DNA of 36,380 nt, from positions 1 through 36,380 of the forward strand of contig JANDJK010000017.1 in assembly GCA_024330925.1 (NCBI GenBank). The letters run 5' to 3'. This document shows, piece after piece, positions 10,052-17,231 of the stretch (position 1 is the first letter of the stretch; each line of letters starts with the position of its first letter). The notes under the pieces are model-generated. The model saw only the letters and a list, made by a program, of their open reading frames with translations. It was not told the origin of the DNA and ran no database searches. The position numbers were made by a program, and so were the translations under genes. Origin of the DNA: Nitrospira sp. (GTDB taxonomy: Bacteria > Nitrospirota > Nitrospiria > Nitrospirales > Nitrospiraceae).

Positions 10052-11512
10052 ATGCGGATGACAGAGCGTCAAGGCGAATCAAAAGAAGCGGAGGTGCGAT
10101 CCCGCTTATCAGAGCGGGACACCTTGCGTGACGTCTTGCGCGATCAAGCAGAACGGGGGCTCACCAAGTCTGATATTGTCGTTCAATCTGTTCAACGCTT
10201 GCTGCGGCGAGGAGCGATCACCAACCTTTCAAGGATGCTGGGCCGCATGCATCCTGCTGACATTGCCAAAGCCATCCAACACCTGTCCTCTTCGAAAGAA
10301 AAGCGAGAAGTGTTTGAGTTGGTCAGGGGCGAGAGCAAACGTGGCCAGGTGTTGAGTGAGCTCGACGGCGAGAGCATCCAAGAGGTGTTGGCCGATCTGC
10401 TGCATTCGGATATCGCCTGGCTGTTGAAAGACCTTGGTCCGGACGACGTCGCCTACATTCTGGGATTTTTGCCGGAGGAGCGCAGCAAGGAAATCCTAGC
10501 CTTAATGAAAGCTGAGGATTCGACAGAAGTCGCCGACATTCTCCAATATGCAAAGGATACGGCCGGCGGCATCATGACAACGGAGTTTTTCTCGTTGTCC
10601 GAAGATGTGACTGCGCAGGAAGCGATCAGCCGGCTTCAGCAGGCGACCGATGCGGAAATGGTGTTTTACATCTATGTCACGGACAAGGATGATCGGTTGG
10701 TTGGCGTGTTGTCGCTGCGTCAGCTTTTGACGGTGCCGCCCGATACGCCGCTTAAGAATATCATGACGCGCGACGTGATCAGCGTCACTGTCGATATGGA
10801 TCAGGAAGAAGTGGCGCGGCAGGTAGCCAATTACAATCTGCTTGCGATCCCCGTTGTGGAGAAGGATGGACGGCTAGTCGGCATCATCACAGTGGATGAT
10901 GTGGTAGATGTCATCCGCGAGGAGGCAACGGAGGATATGCTCAAAATGGCTGGTGCCATTGAAGAGGAGCCGATTTCGAAGTCTTCCAGTCTGGGAGCCG
11001 CCAAACTGCGATTACCCTGGCTATTTACCAATTTGATTGGCAGCCTGCTATCTGGGGCGATCTTGTGGTACTTCCGCTATACGATTCAGGAAGTGGTGGC
11101 GGTGGTGAGTTTTATTCCGGTCATTGCTGCAATGGGAGGCAATGTGGGGCTCCAATCTTCCACTTTGATCATTCGTGGGTTGGCAACCGGGCATATTGAA
11201 CCGACGGATGTGTGGACAGTGTTTTTTCGAGAGGCCAAGATTGGGTTATTGATGGGGCTTGCCTGCGGCTTGATTTTGACAATTGTGGGATGGGTGCTCC
11301 ATGAAGCAGGGCTTGGTTTGGTTGTGGGGGCATCGCTGGTGATCGCGTTTTTCGTCTCAACCAGTATGGCCACGATCATGCCGATCGTATTAAAGCGTAT
11401 AGGAGTTGATCCAGCCGTTGCCGCCGGCCCTTTTGTGACGACGGCTAATGACATTACAGGCATTACAATTTATCTCTCCTTGGCCACGCTCTTCTTAAAT
11501 TATCTACGGTGA
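10052..11512 (+). CDS. mgtE: Magnesium transporter MgtE
   Basis: MgtE is a Mg2+-gated Mg2+ channel of the inner membrane. The 486-residue product has the full layout: a cytoplasmic N domain of helical repeats (about 50-160), two CBS domains (about 165-285; DRLVGVLSLRQLL and GRLVGIITVDDVVDVI) and five membrane helices (about 315-486). The family signature AAMGGNVGLQSSTLIIRGLA is in the membrane part, and the last helix carries DPAVAAGPFVTTANDITG, where Asp467 corresponds to the pore-selectivity Asp. ATG 10052 and ATG 10058 are alternative starts; the ribosome site is weak. It probably shares a transcript with era. Confidence 0.96.
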   Translation: MRMTERQGESKEAEVRSRLSERDTLRDVLRDQAERGLTKSDIVVQSVQRLLRRGAITNLSRMLGRMHPADIAKAIQHLSSSKEKREVFELVRGESKRGQVLSELDGESIQEVLADLLHSDIAWLLKDLGPDDVAYILGFLPEERSKEILALMKAEDSTEVADILQYAKDTAGGIMTTEFFSLSEDVTAQEAISRLQQATDAEMVFYIYVTDKDDRLVGVLSLRQLLTVPPDTPLKNIMTRDVISVTVDMDQEEVARQVANYNLLAIPVVEKDGRLVGIITVDDVVDVIREEATEDMLKMAGAIEEEPISKSSSLGAAKLRLPWLFTNLIGSLLSGAILWYFRYTIQEVVAVVSFIPVIAAMGGNVGLQSSTLIIRGLATGHIEPTDVWTVFFREAKIGLLMGLACGLILTIVGWVLHEAGLGLVVGASLVIAFFVSTSMATIMPIVLKRIGVDPAVAAGPFVTTANDITGITIYLSLATLFLNYLR

Positions 11513-11575
11513 CAGGCACAGCCAGTGATCGGTCGCGTCTTGCTGTTAATGACGCGCTGAAGCCAGGTGGGCAGA

Positions 11576-12337
11576 ATGCCGCTACTGAAAACGACAGCGA
11601 TCGTCTTGAGCAGCCGCAAGTGGGGTGAGGCAGACCGGCTTGTGACCTGCTACACGCGCACGCTCGGAAAAATCCGCGGTGTCGCCCGTGGTGCCCGCCG
11701 TCAAAAAAGTCGGTTCGGGGCTGCACTTGAGCCTTTCACCCTTTGCCATCTTGATTTGTTTGAAAAAACAGGGGATCCGCTGTTTCGTATGTCGCATGTC
11801 GATGTGCTCACGTCCCATCATGAATTGCGTGAAGACTTGAAGTTGATGGGGGCAGCCGCTCGCCTTGTTAATGTGGTAGGGGCAGTGACGCCTGAACGGG
11901 ATGCGGATCCGCAGTTGTTTGAGATTCTTGCACAGGGATTGTCAGCCGTGGCTTCCAGCCAGGATCCGTTGGGGACAGCGTTGCTGTTTCAAATTAAACT
12001 GTTGTGTCGGACGGGGTTTCGCCCCCAAATAGACTGTTGTGCGGCCTGTGGAAGGACGCCGCTGGCTGGTACGACGCATTTTTTACCAACGGCAGGAGGG
12101 CTAGTTTGTTCAGTATGTGCGACTCATCACCCTGCCTGTTCTCTGCCTCTGTCACAAGGCAGCGTGGCCTTTCTTCGCCAGGTGGTTCGCCTGGTTCCTT
12201 CTCTGCTGGTGCGACTGCGTGCTGACGGGCGAATACGGACCGAAATTGAAGAAGCCGTTGATCAGTACGTGACGGTTGTCGCAGGCAGGAGGCTACCGCC
12301 GGCCGATTTTTTATCAGGTTCATTGTCGGGAAGATGA
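11576..12337 (+). CDS. recO: DNA repair protein RecO
   Basis: RecO anneals DNA and helps load RecA in the RecFOR recombination-repair pathway. The 253-residue product starts MPLLKTTAIVLSSRKWGEADRL, the usual OB-fold beginning, with TLGKIRGVARGARR typical of the family. A central zinc-type cluster is present (CCAACG and CSVC). I chose ATG 11576 because GGTGG at 11566-11570 gives 5-bp spacing; an in-frame GTG at 11567 would add three residues. The end overlaps the next gene by 4 bp (ATGA). Confidence 0.93.
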   Translation: MPLLKTTAIVLSSRKWGEADRLVTCYTRTLGKIRGVARGARRQKSRFGAALEPFTLCHLDLFEKTGDPLFRMSHVDVLTSHHELREDLKLMGAAARLVNVVGAVTPERDADPQLFEILAQGLSAVASSQDPLGTALLFQIKLLCRTGFRPQIDCCAACGRTPLAGTTHFLPTAGGLVCSVCATHHPACSLPLSQGSVAFLRQVVRLVPSLLVRLRADGRIRTEIEEAVDQYVTVVAGRRLPPADFLSGSLSGR

Positions 12338-12723
12338 AAGAAAGCAGCGATCAAACGACCACAACGCCTCTTGAGCCGCGTGATATGGAGTGGCTGGGCA
12401 AGGGGGTCTTGGGCATTGAATGGAGCGATGGGCATAAGGGGGTCTATCCAATTCGCTACCTGCGGCAACAATGTCCCTGCGCAGCTTGTGTGGATGAGTG
12501 GACAGGCACGCGACGCTTGAAAGAGGACGATGTACCCCTCTTGATCATGCTTCAAGACATTCTGCCGGTCGGTCGGTATGCTCTTCAATTTCGGTGGAGT
12601 GACGGTCATGACGCTGGCATTTATTCGTATCAACTCTTAAGGAAGTTGTGTCAGTGTGATATCTGTGTGCCAGTCAAACCGGCCGATTCACCGTCTGGAC
12701 GTAAGCCCAAGCGGCTGATGTGA
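12334..12723 (+). CDS. DUF971 / gamma-butyrobetaine hydroxylase-like N-terminal domain protein
   Basis: This is a 129-residue single-domain protein of the DUF971 family. Visible family features are GIEWSDGHKGVYPIRYLR, the CPCAACVDE cysteine cluster, and the second RWSDGHDAGIYSYQLLR with CQCDIC near the end. The domain occurs alone, or attached to Mrp/ApbC-type Fe-S ATPases or to gamma-butyrobetaine hydroxylases. The two cysteine clusters suggest metal or Fe-S binding, but no reaction is established for the stand-alone form. The start overlaps the recO stop (ATGA). Confidence 0.88.
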   Translation: MKESSDQTTTTPLEPRDMEWLGKGVLGIEWSDGHKGVYPIRYLRQQCPCAACVDEWTGTRRLKEDDVPLLIMLQDILPVGRYALQFRWSDGHDAGIYSYQLLRKLCQCDICVPVKPADSPSGRKPKRLM

Positions 12724-12738
12724 CACATAAGGACTGAC

Positions 12739-13230
12739 ATGAGAGGAGGTAGTTGGTTTGGCAAGAGTAAGAAAGGGTTGATGGGGCAAGCGGGCTTCCT
12801 GGTGGCTCTACTGCTGCTAGCAGACCTAATTTCATGCCGGGGATTGCCACCGTTGGCTGAACAGGAACAGTTGGTCAGAGAAGGCAATCTGTTGATCCAA
12901 CAAATTACGACCCGCGCGGTCGTCAATGTGTGGGGGGAACCGCCCCATTATCGACGGGTGTTGACACAATTTTTCGTGATGCCTGATTCAACGGTGATTC
13001 CTGCTTCACGGGTGGCGGTGGGGGAGGTTCCAAAGGGATGGGATTCGGGAGTTGAGATAGGAGAGGGGGTGTTTTTCGCGTATCCCGAGCGTGGCTGGTT
13101 ATTAGTGTTTTGGGATGAAAAGTTGGTTTATAAGGAGGCACTGAACGTTGAAGAGATGCAGGCTCTTGTCGAAACATGGGCCTACGAAGATCGGTTCAAG
13201 ACCAGATTGGATCGAGAGAGCATTCCTTAA
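12739..13230 (+). CDS. Predicted small lipoprotein of unknown function
   Basis: The family is not recognised. The 163-residue product starts with a basic stretch (MRGGSWFGKSKKG), a hydrophobic segment and the lipobox LISC, giving a predicted lipidated Cys33. The mature part is a compact domain with no motif I can name; VVNVWGEPPHYRRVLTQFFVMPD and GWLLVFWDEKLVYKEAL look like beta-rich repeats of a small periplasmic fold. The start is ATG 12739 with AAGGA about 6 bp upstream. It follows the DUF971 gene by 15 bp, so it is probably the last gene of the recO group. Confidence 0.7.
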   Translation: MRGGSWFGKSKKGLMGQAGFLVALLLLADLISCRGLPPLAEQEQLVREGNLLIQQITTRAVVNVWGEPPHYRRVLTQFFVMPDSTVIPASRVAVGEVPKGWDSGVEIGEGVFFAYPERGWLLVFWDEKLVYKEALNVEEMQALVETWAYEDRFKTRLDRESIP

Positions 13231-13299
13231 GTGGTTTCATGCTTTTCAGACTAGGTTATCTGCCTTTGGTTTTCGCAAGGAGTATGACCGCTCGATTGC

Positions 13300-13344
13300 A
13301 GATGTCCAGACAGGGGACACCCCATCACGAAAATCTAGACATCT
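13300..13344. repeat. Imperfect inverted repeat with nested hairpin upstream of glgA
   Basis: The arms AGATGTCCAGA (13300-13310) and TCTAGACATCT (13334-13344) are complementary at 10 of 11 positions. Between them lies a second small stem, GGGG-ACA-CCCC (13313-13323). The element ends 24 bp before the glgA start in a 138-bp gap. It lacks a T tract, so it is not a standard terminator; it could be an operator or a leader hairpin. Confidence 0.5.
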
Positions 13345-13368
13345 AAGATCGTTTGGTTCGCCGTTTCT

Positions 13369-14877
13369 ATGTCCAGAGACCTACCGAAGAAACCTCTTCA
13401 TATCGTCATGGCGGCATCGGAGGCTGTTCCATATGCCAAGACAGGAGGATTGGCTGATGTGGTTGGTGTGTTGCCACAGGAACTGATTCGGCTGGGACAT
13501 GAGGTCACCGTAATGTTGCCAGGATATCGGAGTGTGTTGGAATCGCTTCCAACAAGGGAGATCACGCTCCATTTCACGACACCGGTTGGTTCTGTTTCAA
13601 GGGAAGGTACGCTGGAGGAAGTGTGTGTGCCGGTGGGAGACGGGCTGTCTCCTTTAAAAATCGTGGTCGTTCGCTGCGACCCGTATTTTGATCGCCCCGG
13701 ACTCTACCAGGATGAACATGGCGATTATCACGATAACCTCGAGCGGTTCGCGCTTTTTTCTCAAGCTGTGCTCAGATGGATACGCTATCTCTCTGAGCGG
13801 GATGGCCGGTCCGTGGATGTGCTCCATCTTCATGATTGGCAAACTGCCTTGTGTTCGGTGTACTTGAAAGCTGGCGTGAGGGGGCTTGCCATTCCGGGCG
13901 TGAAGACGTTGTTGACTCTCCATAATGTCGGCTATCAAGGGCTGTTTCCAGGCGAGCAATTTCCTGTAACCGGTCTCCCAGACGCGTTGTTTTCGCCACG
14001 TGCATTGGAGTTTTATGGCTTGGTTAATTGCTTAAAGGGGGGGATCGTGTTTTCTGACGCAGTTTCTACGGTCAGCCAGACCTATGCGAAAGAGATTCTG
14101 ACCAAGGAATTTGGTTATGGATTGGAGGGGGTGCTTGCTGATCGGAGAGAAGGAATTCCGGGGATTGTCAATGGGATCGACGTGAACGTCTGGAATCCGG
14201 AAACGGATCGGTTTGTGCCGGCTTCCTACAGTGTGTGTGATTTGTCGGGAAAGAAGATATGCAAGAGGCTCTTGCAGCGAGAGCTGGGATTACCTGTTCG
14301 TTCGGTGCCTCTGTTGGCTGCAATCGGACGGCTCACGTATCAAAAGGGGTTTGATCTCTTGCTCGAGGCGCTTCCTGAGATGGTGCTTCTTGACGTTCAG
14401 CTTGTTTTGTTAGGCACCGGTGATCGTGATCTAGAAGAGCGTTTGTTGGAAGCGCAATCCGCGTATCCTGACTGCGTGGCTGTTCGTGTTGGTTTTGATG
14501 AAGGATTAGCTCACCGTATTCAAGCAGGGGCCGATATGTTGATTATGCCTTCACGGTATGAGCCCTGCGGGCTGACCCAACTGCAGAGTTTACGGTATGG
14601 AACGGTACCGATTGTGCGGCGGACTGGTGGGCTAGCCGATACCATTGTTCCCTTCAAACCCTCAACGGTTCGAGCCAATCTTGCCACTGGTTTCCAGTTT
14701 GACACCCCCACTTCGGAGGCGATGCTGTCGGCAATTCTGTTGGCAGTATCCGTGTATCGGGAACAGGAGACCTGGTGTTCGCTCATCAAGGCTGGCATGA
14801 AGGCAGACGTCTCATGGGTTCGGTCTGCCGCGCAATATGAGCAACTTTACCGAACCGTGTTATCGTCTCCGACGTAG
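13369..14877 (+). CDS. glgA: Glycogen synthase (ADP-glucose type, GT5)
   Basis: GlgA transfers glucose from ADP-glucose to the non-reducing end of growing alpha-1,4-glucan. The 502-residue length suits the GT5 family. The N-terminal Rossmann domain has AKTGGLADVVGVLP, the sugar-nucleotide-binding KxGGL motif, then LHLHDWQTAL and GLFPGEQF. The C-terminal domain has GRLTYQKGFDLLLEAL and PSRYEPCGLTQLQSLRYGT, with the catalytic Glu region, followed by RRTGGLADTI. ATG 13369 is used; its ribosome site is weak. No glgB, glgC or glgP neighbour is visible, so it is an isolated glycogen gene at the end of the housekeeping block. Confidence 0.95.
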   Translation: MSRDLPKKPLHIVMAASEAVPYAKTGGLADVVGVLPQELIRLGHEVTVMLPGYRSVLESLPTREITLHFTTPVGSVSREGTLEEVCVPVGDGLSPLKIVVVRCDPYFDRPGLYQDEHGDYHDNLERFALFSQAVLRWIRYLSERDGRSVDVLHLHDWQTALCSVYLKAGVRGLAIPGVKTLLTLHNVGYQGLFPGEQFPVTGLPDALFSPRALEFYGLVNCLKGGIVFSDAVSTVSQTYAKEILTKEFGYGLEGVLADRREGIPGIVNGIDVNVWNPETDRFVPASYSVCDLSGKKICKRLLQRELGLPVRSVPLLAAIGRLTYQKGFDLLLEALPEMVLLDVQLVLLGTGDRDLEERLLEAQSAYPDCVAVRVGFDEGLAHRIQAGADMLIMPSRYEPCGLTQLQSLRYGTVPIVRRTGGLADTIVPFKPSTVRANLATGFQFDTPTSEAMLSAILLAVSVYREQETWCSLIKAGMKADVSWVRSAAQYEQLYRTVLSSPT

Positions 14878-14881
14878 AAAC

Positions 14882-14910
14882 CGCTTGTTCGCTCCTCTGC
14901 CGGGCAAGCG
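14882..14910. terminator. Weak hairpin between convergent glgA and lipoprotein genes
   Basis: CGCTTG (14882-14887) can pair with CAAGCG (14905-14910) just after the glgA stop, in the 62-bp gap between convergent genes. There is no T tract on either strand, so a bidirectional terminator role is only a positional guess. Confidence 0.2.
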
Positions 14911-14939
14911 CGTTGGATGGCACTGGCTAGAGTCGAGCA

Positions 14940-15488
14940 TTACGGAGAAGGCAAGGAAAGGTTGAGAGAGACAGCAACCCCGCGGTTGAGTTCCGCGAGA
15001 AAACGCTTTGCTTGACTGGCGTAATAGGGAGAAAGATCTTTCTGTGCTTTTTGATAGGCAAGAACGGATGCGAAGAGTTCACGGGCCTCCTCGGTTCGCC
15101 CTTCATACAGGGCTAACTGACCTGTATGGAGAGAACAGGCTGCAGCCATTGCTCGTACATCAACTGCTAGGCGGTTAGGCAGATCGCTCATCAATCGTCG
15201 AACCTTGGTGGGGAGAGGGAAGACAAACACCTCATTCTCTTTTCCCATAGGCGAAGAAAAAGCAGCAAAAGAAAGACGTTGCCATTCAGACTGAGCCGAA
15301 TGAAAGTTAGTGGCAACCTTGCACGCGTTGTAGCATTGCCAAAGAGATATGAATCGTTCATTGTGCAGATGTGTGTCATCCGAAAGAAAGGAAGGGGTTT
15401 GGCACCCTGATGCGAGGAGTGCCACCCCTAATATGCACGAGAGTACCCGTGGCCTCATTGTCATGCTCATCATGGTTGATCGCGTCAT
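14940..15488 (-). CDS. Predicted lipoprotein with a C-terminal TPR-like helical segment
   Basis: The family is not recognised. From the chosen start the protein has 182 residues: a basic N-terminus, a hydrophobic helix, and the lipobox LASGC with predicted lipidated Cys29. The C-terminal third (AAACSLHTGQLALYEGRTEEA and onward) has the spacing of TPR-like helix pairs. I chose the ATG at 15488-15486 because GAGGA lies about 6 bases upstream on that strand; an upstream in-frame ATG at 15527 and several internal ones (to 15458) are alternatives. It lies downstream of the LuxR-type gene on the same strand, separated by 351 bp, so it may have its own promoter. Confidence 0.65.
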   Translation of the reverse strand: MTRSTMMSMTMRPRVLSCILGVALLASGCQTPSFLSDDTHLHNERFISLWQCYNACKVATNFHSAQSEWQRLSFAAFSSPMGKENEVFVFPLPTKVRRLMSDLPNRLAVDVRAMAAACSLHTGQLALYEGRTEEARELFASVLAYQKAQKDLSPYYASQAKRFLAELNRGVAVSLNLSLPSP

Positions 15489-15839
15489 TGCTGTCCTCGC
15501 GGCACGTGCGGCTCTCATGAGCACCACTGACTAAAACCGGAGCTTAATCAAAGCCATTCTCTATTCAATCTCTCACGTTTTTTCATCACCTTTTACCGTT
15601 GTCCCGTCCTCAATTACAAGTTCTTTTTAGAAGCGCGGGTATTCATCGATACTGGAGCTAGAGTGGCACCTGCAAATATCGTGCAACGAGAAATCCGAAG
15701 CAAAATTAATCATAAATATTTAACTTATAATGATATTTTTACAATCGTGCAAAGATAGTGTAATACTGGCTGTGTAAATTACTACTCACTGTGAGGGTTT
15801 TACAACGGTTAAGAGAAGAGGGATAGGTGGAGGCACGAC
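15489..15839. other. AT-rich intergenic region with direct and inverted repeats
   Basis: No gene was seen in these 351 bp. The middle (about 15700-15745) is markedly AT-rich. The 9-mer ATCGTGCAA occurs twice, at 15678-15686 and 15744-15752, flanking the AT-rich core; including neighbours, 11 of 12 positions match (ATCGTGCAAMGA). Inside are ATCATAA (15709-15715) and TTATAATGAT (15725-15734), an imperfect dyad. CTCAC-T-GTGAG at 15785-15795 is a perfect short palindrome. This looks like a regulated promoter region for the downstream (- strand) lipoprotein gene, but no clear -35/-10 pair for that strand was found. Confidence 0.45.
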
Positions 15840-16448
15840 TTACGAGTTGAAGACTTGAGCAAGAATACCCGTACGAGTCGTGGCGTTCGTCTTTCGCATG
15901 ATGTGCTTAATGTGCTCTTTTACCGTCTGTTCGGTAATCTGAAGCGCATTGGCGATTTCCTTGTTTGTCCAGCCTTTTGCAAGGTGCTCGATGACTTCTT
16001 GCTCCCGTAGGGTCAGTTGAAAGCGATCGCGGGCATGTTCCGCATTCAAAGGTTTTTTTCGGCCCAACTCCTCCATGGTAATGACCAGTCGGGCATTGTG
16101 GATACCACCTCGATCTGGAAGGCCAAAGCCCCGAAGCAAAATTGGCTGATTGGGGTCTCCGACAATCCGTTTGATCTCGAATTGTTCCCAATCCTTAGCC
16201 TCAGTGCGAACGTGAAGAGCTTTGATGATTTCGTGGCAGAGTTCGGTAAGAGCGGTGGGGAGTACGCCATGAGCATATTTCGTGGAGTGGCCTGCTTGTT
16301 CGACGTCATTGAGTTTTTTGGCAAGCTCTAATGCTTGGTGATTCATGTGCAGGAGTTGCAAGGAGGCCGACATAACGACAATCCCTGATCCCGCTCGTTG
16401 GTCGGCTAGGCTATCGGTTTGGTCTAAAACACCAGGGCTACTGGTCAT
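15840..16448 (-). CDS. LuxR-family transcriptional regulator with PAS-like N-terminal domain
   Basis: The 202-residue protein has a C-terminal LuxR/GerE helix-turn-helix (about residues 143-202): LTLREQEVIEHLAKGWTNKE, then ITEQTVKEHIKHIMRKTNA, which is the canonical pattern of the family. The N-terminal ~130 residues begin GIVVMSASLQLLHMNHQALEL, reminiscent of a PAS fold; no receiver phosphoacceptor Asp pattern is seen. The start at 16448 is supported by AAAGGTG about 8 bases upstream on that strand. It is divergent from the PilZ gene and EPS genes, and the shared upstream DNA holds three copies of a palindromic motif, so it is the natural candidate regulator of the EPS locus and of itself. 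The target assignment is inference. Confidence 0.9.
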   Translation of the reverse strand: MTSSPGVLDQTDSLADQRAGSGIVVMSASLQLLHMNHQALELAKKLNDVEQAGHSTKYAHGVLPTALTELCHEIIKALHVRTEAKDWEQFEIKRIVGDPNQPILLRGFGLPDRGGIHNARLVITMEELGRKKPLNAEHARDRFQLTLREQEVIEHLAKGWTNKEIANALQITEQTVKEHIKHIMRKTNATTRTGILAQVFNS

Positions 16449-16482
16449 AGAGGCACACCTTTCTCTCCGTGAAGGGCACTTG

Positions 16483-16500
16483 GTGCTAAAAGCTTAGCAC
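16483..16500. promoter_or_regulatory. Perfect 7-bp-arm palindrome upstream of LuxR-type gene
   Basis: GTGCTAA-AAGC-TTAGCAC is an 18-bp dyad with seven perfectly complementary outer pairs, 35 bp upstream of the - strand regulator's start. Its core GCTAAAAGCTTAGC shares CTAA-N-A-N-N-TT-N-G with two further sites in this gap. The position fits autoregulation by the adjacent LuxR-type protein; this is inferred. Confidence 0.5.
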
Positions 16501-16584
16501 AGGTTATGGACTCTGGGGTCATAAAGAAGAAGTTTTGAGCAGAACACAGAGAAGGGGTAAGCCCAAACGTCCATGGCGATAGTA

Positions 16585-16598
16585 CCTAATACTTTTGG
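16585..16598. promoter_or_regulatory. Operator-like motif copy 2 (CCTAATACTTTTGG)
   Basis: This 14-bp site differs from the copy at 16705-16718 at one position. It lies exactly 100 bp from the first site's core (16485). It is quasi-palindromic (CC..AA / TT..GG) and is followed directly by a G run. Confidence 0.45.
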
Positions 16599-16704
16599 GG
16601 GGGGTCAACATATACTTTCAGAAGAAGCGAGCCTACATCATTGGTATTGCCATCAGGGGTCTTCCCATATATTGTTAGTACCGTCTTTGGAGAACAGGAC
16701 GAAC

Positions 16705-16718
16705 CCTAATAATTTTGG
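16705..16718. promoter_or_regulatory. Operator-like motif copy 3 (CCTAATAATTTTGG)
   Basis: This copy matches copy 2 at 13 of 14 positions and is spaced exactly 120 bp from it. It is quasi-palindromic. It lies about 160 bp upstream of the PilZ start, suitable for control of the + strand genes. Confidence 0.45.
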
Positions 16719-16865
16719 TTCATCAGGCTCACAACCAACCCCATTGCTTGTGAGAAGGACCGAATTGGGCAAGACAACACAAGACGGCGGTGTTAGTCCA
16801 TCGTCAGTTCATGCTAGACCTAGCGGTGAGGGAGCGCTGTGATTCAGAAACAGTGGGAGTGGCCA

Positions 16866-17183
16866 ATGAAAGACGGTCATGAAAATCACAACGAACGGGT
16901 GGCCTTGTTGAGACCGATTCCGTATGAGATGACTCCTCTCAAGAGTGATGATAGTGAGAGAGGAAGAGGGAAAGCGTTGTCCCTTAACATTAGTAACGGC
17001 GGTATGTTGTTACTTATGGGGCGAGCTCCGAAGATTGAGCAGGTGTTGAAGGTGTACGTTCCCACTCCAATCACCAGGGCTGGTACTCCTACATTGGCTG
17101 AGGTGCGATGGACACGAAAAGTACCCTTTGGCAAGGCCAATGGGGGGGGACCATATTTGGTGGGGGTGAAGTTTATCTTCTAA
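16866..17183 (+). CDS. PilZ-domain protein (putative c-di-GMP effector)
   Basis: This small protein of 105 residues is a single PilZ-like domain. The PilZ hallmark appears as an Arg motif (NERVALLRP, R-x4-R) near residues 9-16, followed by SLNISNGGMLLLM, which fits the [D/N]xSxxG motif, and a C-terminal VRWTRKV...GPYLVGVKFIF strand pattern typical of the family. The Arg spacing is one longer than the usual RxxxR, so c-di-GMP binding is likely but not certain. I prefer ATG 16866 (GGGAG at 6-bp spacing); GTG 16839, also with a good GGAG, would add nine residues. It is the first + strand gene of the EPS block and may link production to c-di-GMP. Confidence 0.82.
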   Translation: MKDGHENHNERVALLRPIPYEMTPLKSDDSERGRGKALSLNISNGGMLLLMGRAPKIEQVLKVYVPTPITRAGTPTLAEVRWTRKVPFGKANGGGPYLVGVKFIF

Positions 17184-17231
17184 TTCTCAAAAACTGCTTG
17201 GGGAACAATTATTAATGATTCTGATGAAAAG

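Larger units (their letters stand above)
16449..16865. promoter_or_regulatory. Divergent regulatory region between LuxR-type and PilZ genes
   Basis: This 417-bp gap is likely the control region for both directions. It contains three related 14-bp motifs (listed separately), an 8-G run at 16597-16604, and TAGTACC twice (16580-16586, 16676-16682). A TATATT at 16668-16673 with TTGCCA at 16647-16652 resembles a + strand promoter, but the 15-bp spacer is short. An ATG-initiated open frame (16573-16842) covers much of it, but it has no ribosome site and contains the motifs, so I treat the stretch as non-coding leader. Confidence 0.5.

Noticed and set aside
15663-15685. Possible sigma-54 promoter (TGGCAC followed by TGCA)
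   Set aside because: The spacing between the GG and GC elements does not match the required 10 bp; no other good -24/-12 pair was found in the EPS control region.
16573-16842. 89-codon open frame upstream of PilZ on + strand
   Set aside because: No ribosome site, low-complexity odd composition, no recognisable domain, and it spans the operator-like repeats and a G run; better explained as non-coding control region.
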